Source: an uncultured Clostridia bacterium (lineage in GTDB: Bacteria > Bacillota > Clostridia > Oscillospirales > Ruminococcaceae). From it: a DNA stretch of 6,430 nt. The DNA is taken from the NCBI GenBank assembly GCA_946563605.1, contig CAMNVW010000081.1, positions 1-6,430 on the forward strand. Reading direction: 5' to 3'. Below are positions 1 through 6,153 of the stretch, piece by piece. Position 1 is the stretch's first letter, and each line of letters begins with the position of its first letter. The position numbers and the translations under genes are program-made. Below the pieces are notes generated by a model. The model worked only from the letters and a program-made list of their open reading frames with translations. It searched no databases and was not told the DNA's origin.

Positions 1-69
1 GTGGGGGACACTCCCCCACAATAATCTTCCGAGCTTCTTGAAGCGAAATAGGGGCTGGGAGATCCCCCC
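1..69 (+). promoter_or_regulatory. Hairpin-rich leader upstream of fchA
   Basis: Three short inverted repeats lie in a row. The first is a perfect 8-bp stem (GTGGGGGA at 1-8 with TCCCCCAC at 12-19, loop CAC). The second is GCTTC/GAAGC (33-37 and 40-44). The third is GGGG (51-54) facing the C-run at 64-69. The G-run of the first stem (3-8) could also pair with TCCCCC at 63-68, so two mutually exclusive folds are possible just before the fchA ribosome binding site. No riboswitch class is recognised, and the 5' end is cut by the window edge. The first hairpin could instead be the remains of an upstream gene's terminator, but it lacks a T-tract, or part of an intergenic repeat. Confidence 0.3.
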
Positions 70-93
70 AAAAAATTGAAAGGATGATCGAGA

Positions 94-720
94 TTGAAAC
101 TGACTGAAATGCAGGTCAATGAATTTATCAACGTTCTTGCTTCGGACGCGCCGGCACCAGGCGGCGGTTCTGCTTCCGCTTTAGCCGGCGCGATGGGCGT
201 CGGACTGTCCAAAATGGTCGCTGCCCTCACCTTGGGCAAATCCAAATACGCAGACTATCAGCAAACCGCACAGCAGATTTTCGACTCCGCCGACGCTTTG
301 ACCAAACAGCTGACCGCCGGCATCGACCGCGACACCGAAGCCTTTGACGGTGTATCCGCTGTTTTCGCAATGCCAAAATCCACCGACGAAGAAAAAGCCG
401 CGCGCAAAGAAGCAATGCAGAAAGCGCTCAAAGAGGCGACCCTCGTTCCATACAGCATCATGGAGCTGTGTCTGGAATCGCTCAAGGTGGTAGAATTGGG
501 CATCGGACGCACCAACACCAGCGCCGCAAGCGATTTAGGCGTTGCTGCCCTCAACTTGAAATCCGCTGTTCAGGGCGCTTGGCTCAATGTTTTAATCAAC
601 CTCGGCAGCATCAAGGACGAAAATTTTGTCAAGGAATACCGCGCCAAGGGTGAGGAAATCCTCCATCAGGCACTTCCCCTTGCAGACAAAATCTACAACG
701 ACATTTTAACCAGCTTATAA
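94..720 (+). CDS. fchA: Methenyltetrahydrofolate cyclohydrolase / formiminoTHF cyclodeaminase family (FchA-like)
   Basis: This 208-residue cytosolic enzyme belongs to the FTCD_C (cyclodeaminase/cyclohydrolase) family. Members interconvert 5,10-methenyl-THF and 10-formyl-THF, or deaminate 5-formimino-THF, in one-carbon and histidine/purine metabolism. Visible signatures are the family hallmark PAPGGGSASAL at residues 20-30, DRDTEAF at 78-84, and NTSAASDLGVAAL at 141-153. The rest is mostly alpha-helical, as expected. The length matches stand-alone family members (about 200 aa), without the formiminotransferase domain of the bifunctional enzyme. The start is a TTG at 94, chosen because AAAGGA (79-84) sits 9 bases upstream; an ATG at 109 would shorten the protein by five residues but lies too far from that site. 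No partner genes (fhs, folD, hutH) are in view. The split between cyclohydrolase and cyclodeaminase cannot be settled from the sequence alone; cyclohydrolase is favoured for a Clostridium-type anaerobe. Confidence 0.9.
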   Translation: MKLTEMQVNEFINVLASDAPAPGGGSASALAGAMGVGLSKMVAALTLGKSKYADYQQTAQQIFDSADALTKQLTAGIDRDTEAFDGVSAVFAMPKSTDEEKAARKEAMQKALKEATLVPYSIMELCLESLKVVELGIGRTNTSAASDLGVAALNLKSAVQGAWLNVLINLGSIKDENFVKEYRAKGEEILHQALPLADKIYNDILTSL

Positions 721-733
721 AATCTGCAAAGAT

Positions 734-775
734 AAAAACAGGGGTGTTTTTCATCGGAAACACCCCTGTTTTTTT
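734..775 (+). terminator. Rho-independent terminator of fchA
   Basis: A perfect 12-bp stem (738-749 with 758-769) encloses an 8-base loop and is followed by a seven-T run (769-775). The A-run at 734-737 can extend the stem into the T-run. It begins 14 bases after the fchA stop and therefore ends that transcript. The A-run also gives it some terminator character on the minus strand, so it may act as a back-stop for ftsH transcription. Confidence 0.93.
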
Positions 776-964
776 ATTGTCCTATTTGCATAAATATGCA
801 GGCGTTTTCTGGCTTTGTTCGACCTTTTTTCTTATTTCCGGCTCTGCACAAAGCGCGATTTCCCGACAATCTTTCCCTCTTTTTCGCCTGTCAAAAAAGA
901 TTTCCCACTTTCTTTGTCGAAGCGGCTCTGACGCTGTTTTCAACATTTCCCGCGCGAATGGGTC
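776..964. other. Intergenic gap between convergent fchA and ftsH
   Basis: No gene is supported here. Reading frames crossing the gap run through one or both terminators and have no ribosome binding site. The sequence is pyrimidine-rich on the plus strand. The only structure seen is a short inverted repeat, TGCATA-AA-TATGCA, at 787-800. Confidence 0.6.
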
Positions 965-1001
965 AAAAAAACAGACGCTCTTGAAACGAGCGTCTGTTTT
1001 T
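965..1001 (-). terminator. Rho-independent terminator of ftsH
   Basis: A perfect 10-bp stem (ACAGACGCTC at 971-980 with GAGCGTCTGT at 988-997) has a 7-base loop. Read on the minus strand it is followed by a seven-T run (complement of 965-971). It starts 12 bases beyond the ftsH stop. A five-T run on the plus strand (997-1001) suggests it works in both directions between the convergent genes. Confidence 0.9.
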
Positions 1002-1012
1002 GTCCCGTGACC

Positions 1013-2836
1013 TTAATCGCGGTTTAAAATTTCCATAAATTCCTCGCCGGTGATGGTCTCTTTCTCCAACAGGTATTTTGAAAGCTCATGCAGCTTCGGC
1101 ATATTCGCGCTCAAAATCTCTTTTGCTTTATCATAACACTGCTGGATCATCTCGCGGACTTCTCCGTCAATCTTTGCCGCGGTCTGCTCGGAACAAGCCA
1201 GCGACGCATCCGCGCCGAGATACTGGTTGTTGACCGTTTCCAACGCCATCATGCCAAAGGTGTCGCTCATGCCAAGTCTCGTGATCATGGTGCGCGCCAG
1301 CTTTGTCGCCTGTTCAATATCGTTCGACGCACCGGAGGTGATCGAACCGAAAATCAGTTCTTCTGCCACCCTGCCGCCGGTATAGGTCGTGATCTTATTG
1401 ATGGCTTCTTCCTTGCTCATCAGCAGGCTTTCTTCCTCCGCCACCTGCATGGTATACCCCAATGCGCCGGAGGTCCTTGGAATAATGGTGATCTTGTGTA
1501 CCGGCGCAGAATGTTTCTGCAATGCCGCCACCAGTGCGTGTCCGATTTCGTGGTAAGCCACAATCTCTTTTTCCTTTGGAGAAACCACTGCGCCCTTGCG
1601 CTGATAACCTGCGATGACCGTTTCGACTGATTCTTCCAAGTCCCCCTGTTCCACACGGGTGCGGTTATTGCGGACTGCGCGCAGCGCCGCTTCATTGACG
1701 ATGTTTGCAAGCTCCGCGCCAGATGCGCCTGCCGTTGCTCTGGCAACCGCTGCATAGTCAATGTTGTCCGCCATCTGTTTATCCTTTGCATGTACGCGCA
1801 AAATCGCTTCTCTGCCTGCAAGATCCGGCAGCTCCACCGGAATCCTTCTGTCAAAACGTCCCGGTCTCAGCAGTGCCGCATCCAATGTTTCAGGACGGTT
1901 GGTCGCCGCCAGAATCACAACGCCTTTTTTACCGTCAAAGCCATCCATCTCGGTCAGCAGCTGGTTGAGGGTCTGCTCGCGCTCGTCGTTTCCGCCAAGA
2001 CCGCCGCCATCCCTTTTTTTGCCGATGGTATCGATCTCATCAATAAACACAATGCACGGCGCTTTGTCCTGCGCCTGACGAAACAGATCTCTTACCCTTG
2101 CAGCGCCGGCGCCAACAAACATCTCCACAAATTCCGAACCGGAAATGGAGAAAAACGGCACATTTGCCTCCCCTGCTACCGCCTTCGCAAGCAATGTCTT
2201 ACCGGTTCCTGGAGGACCGACAAGCAGCGCTCCTTTCGGCATCTGTGCGCCGATTGCCTCATACTTCTGCGGATTGTGCAGGAAGTCTACGATTTCATCC
2301 AGCGCTTCTTTCGCTTCATCTTCCCCTGCTACATCGGCAAAGGTTTTGCCGGTCTGCGCTTCCACATACACCTTGGCGTTGCTCTTGCCGAAGGTCATCG
2401 CGTTGGAACCGCCGCCCATCCTCTTTTCCAGATTCTTGGAAAGCATCCGCCCCAACAGGATGAACAACAAGATCGGGCCGCCGAAGCTAATCAGGAAATA
2501 TAAAAACCACGGCATTTCCTCTGGTATCTCCTTGCCGTAGATGACGCCGCTTTCCTCCAAGCGGTCCACCAGATTCGGGTCCCCCATGTTTCCGGTGATA
2601 TAAACGTACTTGTCATCATCGTTCAAAAGATACTCGATCTGCTTGTCCTGCACCTCAACTTGCTGGATGGTTCCTGCACTCAGGTCGTTCATAAAGGTGC
2701 TATAATCCACCGAAACCTCCACCCTGCGCAGAAGCGAGGGAAAAAGGAAGGTGTTCAGCAGCATAATGATCAGCAGTGCAATCACATAATAAAACAACAG
2801 CGGTTTTCTTACCTTTGGATTTTTTATTTCATTCAT
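1013..2836 (-). CDS. ftsH: ATP-dependent zinc metalloprotease FtsH
   Basis: FtsH is a hexameric membrane-anchored AAA+ protease that unfolds and degrades membrane and short-lived cytosolic proteins. The order seen in 607 residues is: first membrane segment (about 12-34), short extracytoplasmic domain (about 36-107), second membrane segment (about 109-129), AAA+ module, and M41 peptidase. Motifs include Walker A GPPGTGKT (207-214), the pore aromatic in FVG (240-242), Walker B CIVFIDEID (261-269), and the second region of homology with arginine fingers R327 and R330 in GRFDRR. The zinc site is HEIGH (429-433), with the third ligand expected at D506 in ASNDIEQA. The usual family text is HEAGH; the Ile replaces a non-ligand residue, so activity should be kept. 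The protein is slightly shorter than E. coli FtsH (about 645 aa), mainly at the C-terminus. The ATG at 2834-2836 has GGAG (2846-2849) nine bases upstream. The gene is monocistronic, with its own promoter and terminator. Confidence 0.97.
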   Translation of the reverse strand: MNEIKNPKVRKPLLFYYVIALLIIMLLNTFLFPSLLRRVEVSVDYSTFMNDLSAGTIQQVEVQDKQIEYLLNDDDKYVYITGNMGDPNLVDRLEESGVIYGKEIPEEMPWFLYFLISFGGPILLFILLGRMLSKNLEKRMGGGSNAMTFGKSNAKVYVEAQTGKTFADVAGEDEAKEALDEIVDFLHNPQKYEAIGAQMPKGALLVGPPGTGKTLLAKAVAGEANVPFFSISGSEFVEMFVGAGAARVRDLFRQAQDKAPCIVFIDEIDTIGKKRDGGGLGGNDEREQTLNQLLTEMDGFDGKKGVVILAATNRPETLDAALLRPGRFDRRIPVELPDLAGREAILRVHAKDKQMADNIDYAAVARATAGASGAELANIVNEAALRAVRNNRTRVEQGDLEESVETVIAGYQRKGAVVSPKEKEIVAYHEIGHALVAALQKHSAPVHKITIIPRTSGALGYTMQVAEEESLLMSKEEAINKITTYTGGRVAEELIFGSITSGASNDIEQATKLARTMITRLGMSDTFGMMALETVNNQYLGADASLACSEQTAAKIDGEVREMIQQCYDKAKEILSANMPKLHELSKYLLEKETITGEEFMEILNRD

Positions 2837-2889
2837 CTGTTCTCACTCCGTTTTGACTGATCGTTTGTTTTTGTTCTTGGTTGTATAAC

Positions 2890-2918
2890 ATAATATTACA
2901 TATCATAACAAAAATCAA
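2890..2918 (-). promoter_or_regulatory. Sigma-A-like promoter of ftsH
   Basis: On the minus strand, TTGATT (2913-2918) and TATTAT (2890-2895) are separated by exactly 17 bases in AT-rich DNA. The spacing is ideal and each box is near consensus. The predicted start near 2883 would give a leader of roughly 45 bases before the ftsH ATG. No CtsR or CIRCE operator is visible beside it. Confidence 0.65.
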
Positions 2919-2990
2919 TCATTCTTTCTTTTTCTTTACAAAATCTTCATAAGGCTGCAAACTCTTTTTTGCAGTACAACTACACCCCAT
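2919..2990 (-). CDS. Possible 23-residue mini-gene, unknown function
   Basis: This is a very short reading frame on the minus strand. Its ATG (2988-2990) is preceded, six bases away, by the purine-rich AGAAGG (2997-3002), a plausible ribosome binding site, and it stops at TGA (2919-2921). The product starts MGCSCTAKKS, with a CxC pair at positions 3 and 5, and ends with a basic stretch YEDFVKKKK before a final Glu. The frame ends exactly where the ftsH -35 box begins, and it contains an inverted repeat (CTGCAAA at 2955-2961 with TTTGCAG at 2968-2974). No family is recognised and no clear promoter was found. A second tiny frame just upstream on the same strand (2994-3053, 19 codons) has weaker start signals. 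Chance occurrence is quite possible, so this is a candidate only. Confidence 0.27.
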   Translation of the reverse strand: MGCSCTAKKSLQPYEDFVKKKKE

Positions 2991-3072
2991 TTTTTACCTT
3001 CTCAAAGTGAAATCAAATCTTCCTCCACTATCCTTGACCATTATCCTTTCCATAATCCTTTTTGAGAAAATA

Positions 3073-3105
3073 ACAATCCCCTGCGCATTTTGCGCAGGGG
3101 ATTGT
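3073..3105 (-). terminator. Terminator of the Cys/Asn-rich small gene
   Basis: A perfect 15-bp stem (3073-3087 with 3091-3105, core CCCCTGCGCA) has a three-base loop. On the minus strand it is followed by TTATTTTCTC. It lies 12 bases past the stop of the 3118-3357 gene. The strong stem with an imperfect T-tail fits an intrinsic terminator. Confidence 0.82.
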
Positions 3106-3117
3106 GTTGCGCTCTGC

Positions 3118-3357
3118 TTAGTCGCAGCAGCAGCAGTTGTTGTTGCAGCCGCAGTTGTTGTTGCAGCCACAGCCGTTGTTACCATTGTTGCAGCAGCAGC
3201 AACAGCCGTTATTGCAGCCACAGCCGTTGTTGCCATTGTTGCAGCAGCAGCAACAGCCATTGTTCCAGTTATTCCAGCCACAGTTATTGTTGCCGCAGCC
3301 ACAGCAGCAGAAGATGAGAATGAGAATGATGATCCACCAGTTGTTGTTACCGTTCAT
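3118..3357 (-). CDS. Small Cys/Asn/Gly-rich protein with hydrophobic N-terminus; candidate spore-coat protein
   Basis: The product has 79 residues, of which I count 25 Cys, 27 Asn and 13 Gly (about 82% together). It begins MNGNNNWW, followed by a hydrophobic run IIILILIF (9-16) too short for a confident membrane span, then a tail of Cys blocks joined by Asn/Gly linkers. The tail contains a 17-residue tandem repeat, CCCCCNNGNNGCGCNNG (35-51) and its near copy at 52-68 with a final Asn, and ends with CCCC and Asp. The ATG at 3355-3357 is chosen because a perfect AGGAGG (3367-3372) lies nine bases upstream; a TTG ten codons earlier has no such site. The gene is monocistronic with its own terminator. 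From memory, similar short Cys-rich proteins with a W-plus-hydrophobic stretch occur in Clostridia, some under names such as high-cysteine chorion-class protein; their role is unproven. A cross-linked spore-coat component is the best guess, supported by the sigma-K-like promoter. Metal binding is an alternative. Confidence 0.8.
   Translation of the reverse strand: MNGNNNWWIIILILIFCCCGCGNNNCGWNNWNNGCCCCCNNGNNGCGCNNGCCCCCNNGNNGCGCNNNCGCNNNCCCCD
3163..3264. repeat. 51-bp tandem duplication inside the Cys-rich gene
   Basis: Two adjacent 51-base copies (3163-3213 and 3214-3264) differ at only three positions. They encode the 17-residue protein repeat in frame. A related 18-base unit precedes them at 3145-3162. 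The period is a multiple of three, so gain or loss of a unit would keep the frame. Confidence 0.9.
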
Positions 3358-3389
3358 AAATAAGTACCTCCTAATGATTGATTTCAAAC

Positions 3390-3418
3390 TATACTATGAA
3401 GGACAGAGAAAAACGGTT
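3390..3418 (-). promoter_or_regulatory. Sigma-K-like promoter of the Cys-rich gene
   Basis: On the minus strand, AACC (3415-3418), a 16-base spacer and CATAGTATA (3390-3398) match the known sigma-K pattern mACm-N16/17-CATAnnnTA. The predicted start near 3383 gives a leader of about 25 bases carrying the AGGAGG site. A sigma-A reading (TATAGT as -10) lacks a good -35 box. If real, the gene is transcribed late in the mother cell during sporulation. Confidence 0.5.
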
Positions 3419-3431
3419 CCTTTGATTGTTC

Positions 3432-3445
3432 GCAAAATATTTTGC
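3432..3445. promoter_or_regulatory. Perfect 14-bp palindrome in the divergent region; candidate operator
   Basis: GCAAAATATTTTGC is a perfect dyad, with ATTG (3425-3428) and CAAT (3447-3450) as imperfect outer arms. It lies between the start of the Cys-rich gene and clpC, just upstream of the sigma-K-like -35 element. No known operator consensus is matched. It could bind a dimeric regulator or be chance in AT-rich DNA. Confidence 0.35.
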
Positions 3446-3537
3446 TCAATAAGAATAAATCACCCTTTGAATCCAATATTCTGCTATGTCGGGCTGTGCT
3501 CGTGATCTATTTTCGGGTTCCCGTCATTTTCTTCAAA

Positions 3538-3608
3538 GGTGTTTGCTTCTCTTTGCCGCTCACATTAACAGTATAAGCAAACGCACCGGAAAATGTGATT
3601 GCTTTTTT
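3538..3608 (+). promoter_or_regulatory. Possible structured leader of clpC
   Basis: GGTGTTTGCTT (3538-3548) can pair with AAGCAAACGCACC (3575-3587) apart from a two-base bulge. The AAGCAA part of the second arm can alternatively pair with TTGCTT (3599-3604), which runs into a six-T tract (3603-3608). CACATT (3561-3566) can also pair with AATGTG (3592-3597). Competing pairings before a T-run recall attenuation, but the stems are short. No convincing sigma-A promoter, CtsR box or CIRCE element was found between 3420 and 3642. Confidence 0.25.
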
Positions 3609-3642
3609 CCTTTAAAAATAATCGTCGAAGGTTGGTGGTATT

Positions 3643-6132
3643 ATGTTTCGATTCCGTGGCTTTACTCTGCGGGCAAACGACGCTGTTAATCTCGCTGTAT
3701 CGCAGGCTTGCTTATTAGGTCACACTTACATCGGCAGCGAGCATCTGTTATTGGGGTTGCTGCTGGAAGGCGGCGGCGCTGCCTGTTCTGCCCTTACCCA
3801 AAGGGGCATCACCCCTGAAGCCGTGCTTGACCTGTTGATCAAAACAGTCGGACGCGGCATTCAGTCAAGGCTTTCTCCCTCCGATATGACACCGCTGTGC
3901 CGCCATGTTTTGGAACAGAGCATTCTGGAAAGCAAGAAATGCGAAAACGAAATGGTCGGCACAGAACATATCTTACTTGCGATGCTCAAAGAAAAGGATT
4001 GCTACGGTGTTCGCTTCTTGATCCAGTTGGGGGTCGACCCCATTGTACTGCACCGCGAGTTAAGCGAAGCCATGACCTTTTTCGGCGGCGTTTCAGACAA
4101 TGACGGACACCGCTCCATCCCTCGCAAAAAGGAAACTGCCCGCACTGTTTTGCTGGAAAAATTCGGCCGCGACCTAACCGAAAAGGCGCGCAAAAAACAG
4201 CTCGATCCGGTCATCGGACGCGAGCATGAAATCGAACGGGTCGTGCGCATCCTTTCACGCCGCAGCAAAAACAACCCCTGTTTGATCGGCGAAGCTGGCG
4301 TTGGAAAAACCGCCATTGCAGAAGGGCTTGCACAGCGCATCGCCGACGGAAAGGTACCGCACCAGCTTCTTTCCAAACGCTTGATTGCGTTGGATCTCGT
4401 TTCGATGGTAGCCGGCACCAAGTATCGCGGCGAATTTGAGGAACGGGTCAAAAATCTGATGGATGAGGCTGCCAACGCCAAGGACATCATCCTCTTTATT
4501 GATGAAATTCACAACATCATCGGTGCAGGTGCGGCGGAAGGCTCCATCGACGCCGCCAATATCCTCAAGCCGCAGCTTTCCCGCGGAGAAATTCAGCTGA
4601 TGGGTGCGACCACCGTCGCAGAATATCGCCGCTACATCGAAAAGGACAGCGCGCTGGAACGCCGCTTTCAAAGCGTTTTAGTCGAGGAACCCTCCGAGGA
4701 GGAGGCTGTGCAGATTCTGCGCGGCATCCTGCCCCGATACGAACAGCACCACAGCGTCACCATCTCCGAAGAAGCCATCCATGCGGCGGTGCGACTTTCC
4801 CGACGGTATTTGAGCGACCGCTTTTTACCCGACAAAGCCATTGATTTGATGGACGAAGCCGCCGCAAAGGTATCCCAGCAGGATTTTTCCAAGCCGAATC
4901 TGGAATATCAAAAGCTCAACGACGCCGTCCACGAACTGCATGAGCAAAAAGAAGCTGCCATCCTGCGGCAGAACTTTGAGCAGGCGGCAGCTTTGCGCGA
5001 CAGGGAAGCACAGGCTCTGGATCGGCTGACCCTTTTTTCGGAGCGGATGCAGCGTCAGGAACACCGCCAAAAACCTGATGTGACTGCACAGGACATCGCA
5101 CAGATCATTTCGGAAAACACCGGCATCGAGGTTTCCTCTTTGATGGCGCGCACCCTGCCGAAATCCGCGCAGTCACGTCAGCTGATGCAGTTGGAGGACA
5201 CTTTGTCCAAGCGCGTGATTGGGCAGCCGGAGGCTGTTCGCGCAGTTTCGAGAGCAATCCGCCGTTCCCGTGTGGGATTAAACGACCCGCGCCGTCCCTG
5301 CGCCTCCTTCTTATTTTTAGGTCTGACCGGCGTTGGCAAGACCGAGCTTTGCAAGGCTCTCGCCGAAGAGCTGTTCGGCTCGGACGACTGCATGATTCGT
5401 CTGGATATGTCCGAATATATGGAGAAACATTCCGTCTCGCGCATGATCGGTTCTCCGCCTGGATATGTCGGCTTCGAGGAAGGCGGTCAGCTCACCGATA
5501 TGATTCGCCGCAAGCCCTATTCCGTCGTTTTGCTCGACGAGGTGGAAAAAGCGCATCCCGACGTGCTCAATCTGCTGCTGCAAATTTTGGAGGACGGCTT
5601 TTTAAAGGATTCTCAAGGTCGCAAAGCGAGTTTCCAAAACGCCGTCATCATTATGACCTCCAACATCGGCGCGCGGTATTTCTTTGAAAAAGGCGTACTG
5701 GGCTTCGATTTGGAAACGCTGAACGGCAAAAACGCCGCCAAGCCAAGCAGCAAAACGTCGGAGCAGGTGATGGAAGAACTGCGCCGCCACTTTTCTCCCG
5801 AATTTTTAAACCGCATCGACGAAACGATTCTGTTTTATAAGCTCGGCGAGCAGGAGCTTGACCAGATCTGCCAGAATCTGCTGTCGCAGCTTTCACAGCG
5901 CATCGGTGCTTTGGAGGTGCATCTGGACTGCACGCCTGCCGCCCGCAAGGAATTGTGCGCAAAAGGATACAGCCCGAAGTACGGCGCAAGACCTTTGCGG
6001 CGCGCGGTACAAAAGCTGATTGAGGACCCTGCCGCAGAAATGATTCTCAGCGGAAAGCTTTATCCAGACAGTACGCTGGTCTGTGATTATTCCCCTTCCG
6101 AGAAAAAGATTACGCTTTCCACCATCAGTTAA
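3643..6132 (+). CDS. clpC: Hsp100 AAA+ unfoldase ClpC (Clp protease ATP-binding subunit)
   Basis: ClpC is a cytosolic hexameric unfoldase that feeds substrates to ClpP. The 829 residues (B. subtilis ClpC has 810) contain, in order: a double Clp_N repeat (about 1-145; GSEHLLLGLL at 31-40 and GTEHILLAML at 106-115), AAA1, a short UVR-like middle domain (about 424-462, with LRQNFEQAAALRDRE) typical of ClpC rather than ClpB, AAA2, and the C-terminal D2-small domain. AAA1 has Walker A GEAGVGKT (216-223), Walker B ILFIDEIH (283-290) and ALERRF arginines (340-341). AAA2 has Walker A GLTGVGKT (560-567), Walker B VVLLDEVEK (628-636), FLNRIDE (721-727) and sensor-2 GARPLRR (781-787). VLGF (685-688) sits where Bacillus ClpC has its VGF ClpP-binding loop, so ClpP docking is expected. 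E33 and E108 match the phospho-arginine-binding Glu residues of Bacillus ClpC. The ATG at 3643 follows GAAGGTTGGTGG (3627-3638). The gene stands alone, without ctsR-mcsA-mcsB, and may be a second, specialised copy. Confidence 0.95.
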   Translation: MFRFRGFTLRANDAVNLAVSQACLLGHTYIGSEHLLLGLLLEGGGAACSALTQRGITPEAVLDLLIKTVGRGIQSRLSPSDMTPLCRHVLEQSILESKKCENEMVGTEHILLAMLKEKDCYGVRFLIQLGVDPIVLHRELSEAMTFFGGVSDNDGHRSIPRKKETARTVLLEKFGRDLTEKARKKQLDPVIGREHEIERVVRILSRRSKNNPCLIGEAGVGKTAIAEGLAQRIADGKVPHQLLSKRLIALDLVSMVAGTKYRGEFEERVKNLMDEAANAKDIILFIDEIHNIIGAGAAEGSIDAANILKPQLSRGEIQLMGATTVAEYRRYIEKDSALERRFQSVLVEEPSEEEAVQILRGILPRYEQHHSVTISEEAIHAAVRLSRRYLSDRFLPDKAIDLMDEAAAKVSQQDFSKPNLEYQKLNDAVHELHEQKEAAILRQNFEQAAALRDREAQALDRLTLFSERMQRQEHRQKPDVTAQDIAQIISENTGIEVSSLMARTLPKSAQSRQLMQLEDTLSKRVIGQPEAVRAVSRAIRRSRVGLNDPRRPCASFLFLGLTGVGKTELCKALAEELFGSDDCMIRLDMSEYMEKHSVSRMIGSPPGYVGFEEGGQLTDMIRRKPYSVVLLDEVEKAHPDVLNLLLQILEDGFLKDSQGRKASFQNAVIIMTSNIGARYFFEKGVLGFDLETLNGKNAAKPSSKTSEQVMEELRRHFSPEFLNRIDETILFYKLGEQELDQICQNLLSQLSQRIGALEVHLDCTPAARKELCAKGYSPKYGARPLRRAVQKLIEDPAAEMILSGKLYPDSTLVCDYSPSEKKITLSTIS

Positions 6133-6153
6133 GTTAAAACAAAAGTTTTTGGT

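Noticed and set aside
84..107. Seven-codon frame (ATG at 84) overlapping the fchA start
   Set aside because: It is too short to support, and its ATG overlaps the ribosome binding site used for the TTG at 94.
961..976. CtsR-like half site GGTCAAA
   Set aside because: There is only one heptad, the second is absent, and it lies next to a terminator at the 3' end of ftsH.
744..1010. An 88-codon plus-strand frame between fchA and ftsH
   Set aside because: It starts inside the fchA terminator, ends past the ftsH terminator, and has no ribosome binding site.
1790..2503. Long plus-strand frames (up to 237 codons) opposite ftsH
   Set aside because: They are antisense shadows of a fully recognisable ftsH, with no start signals and no family features.
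3007..3363. Plus-strand Ala/Val-rich 118-codon frame opposite the Cys-rich gene
   Set aside because: It is the complement of TGC/AAC/GGC-type repeats. Only the minus strand has an AGGAGG site, a promoter match and a terminator.
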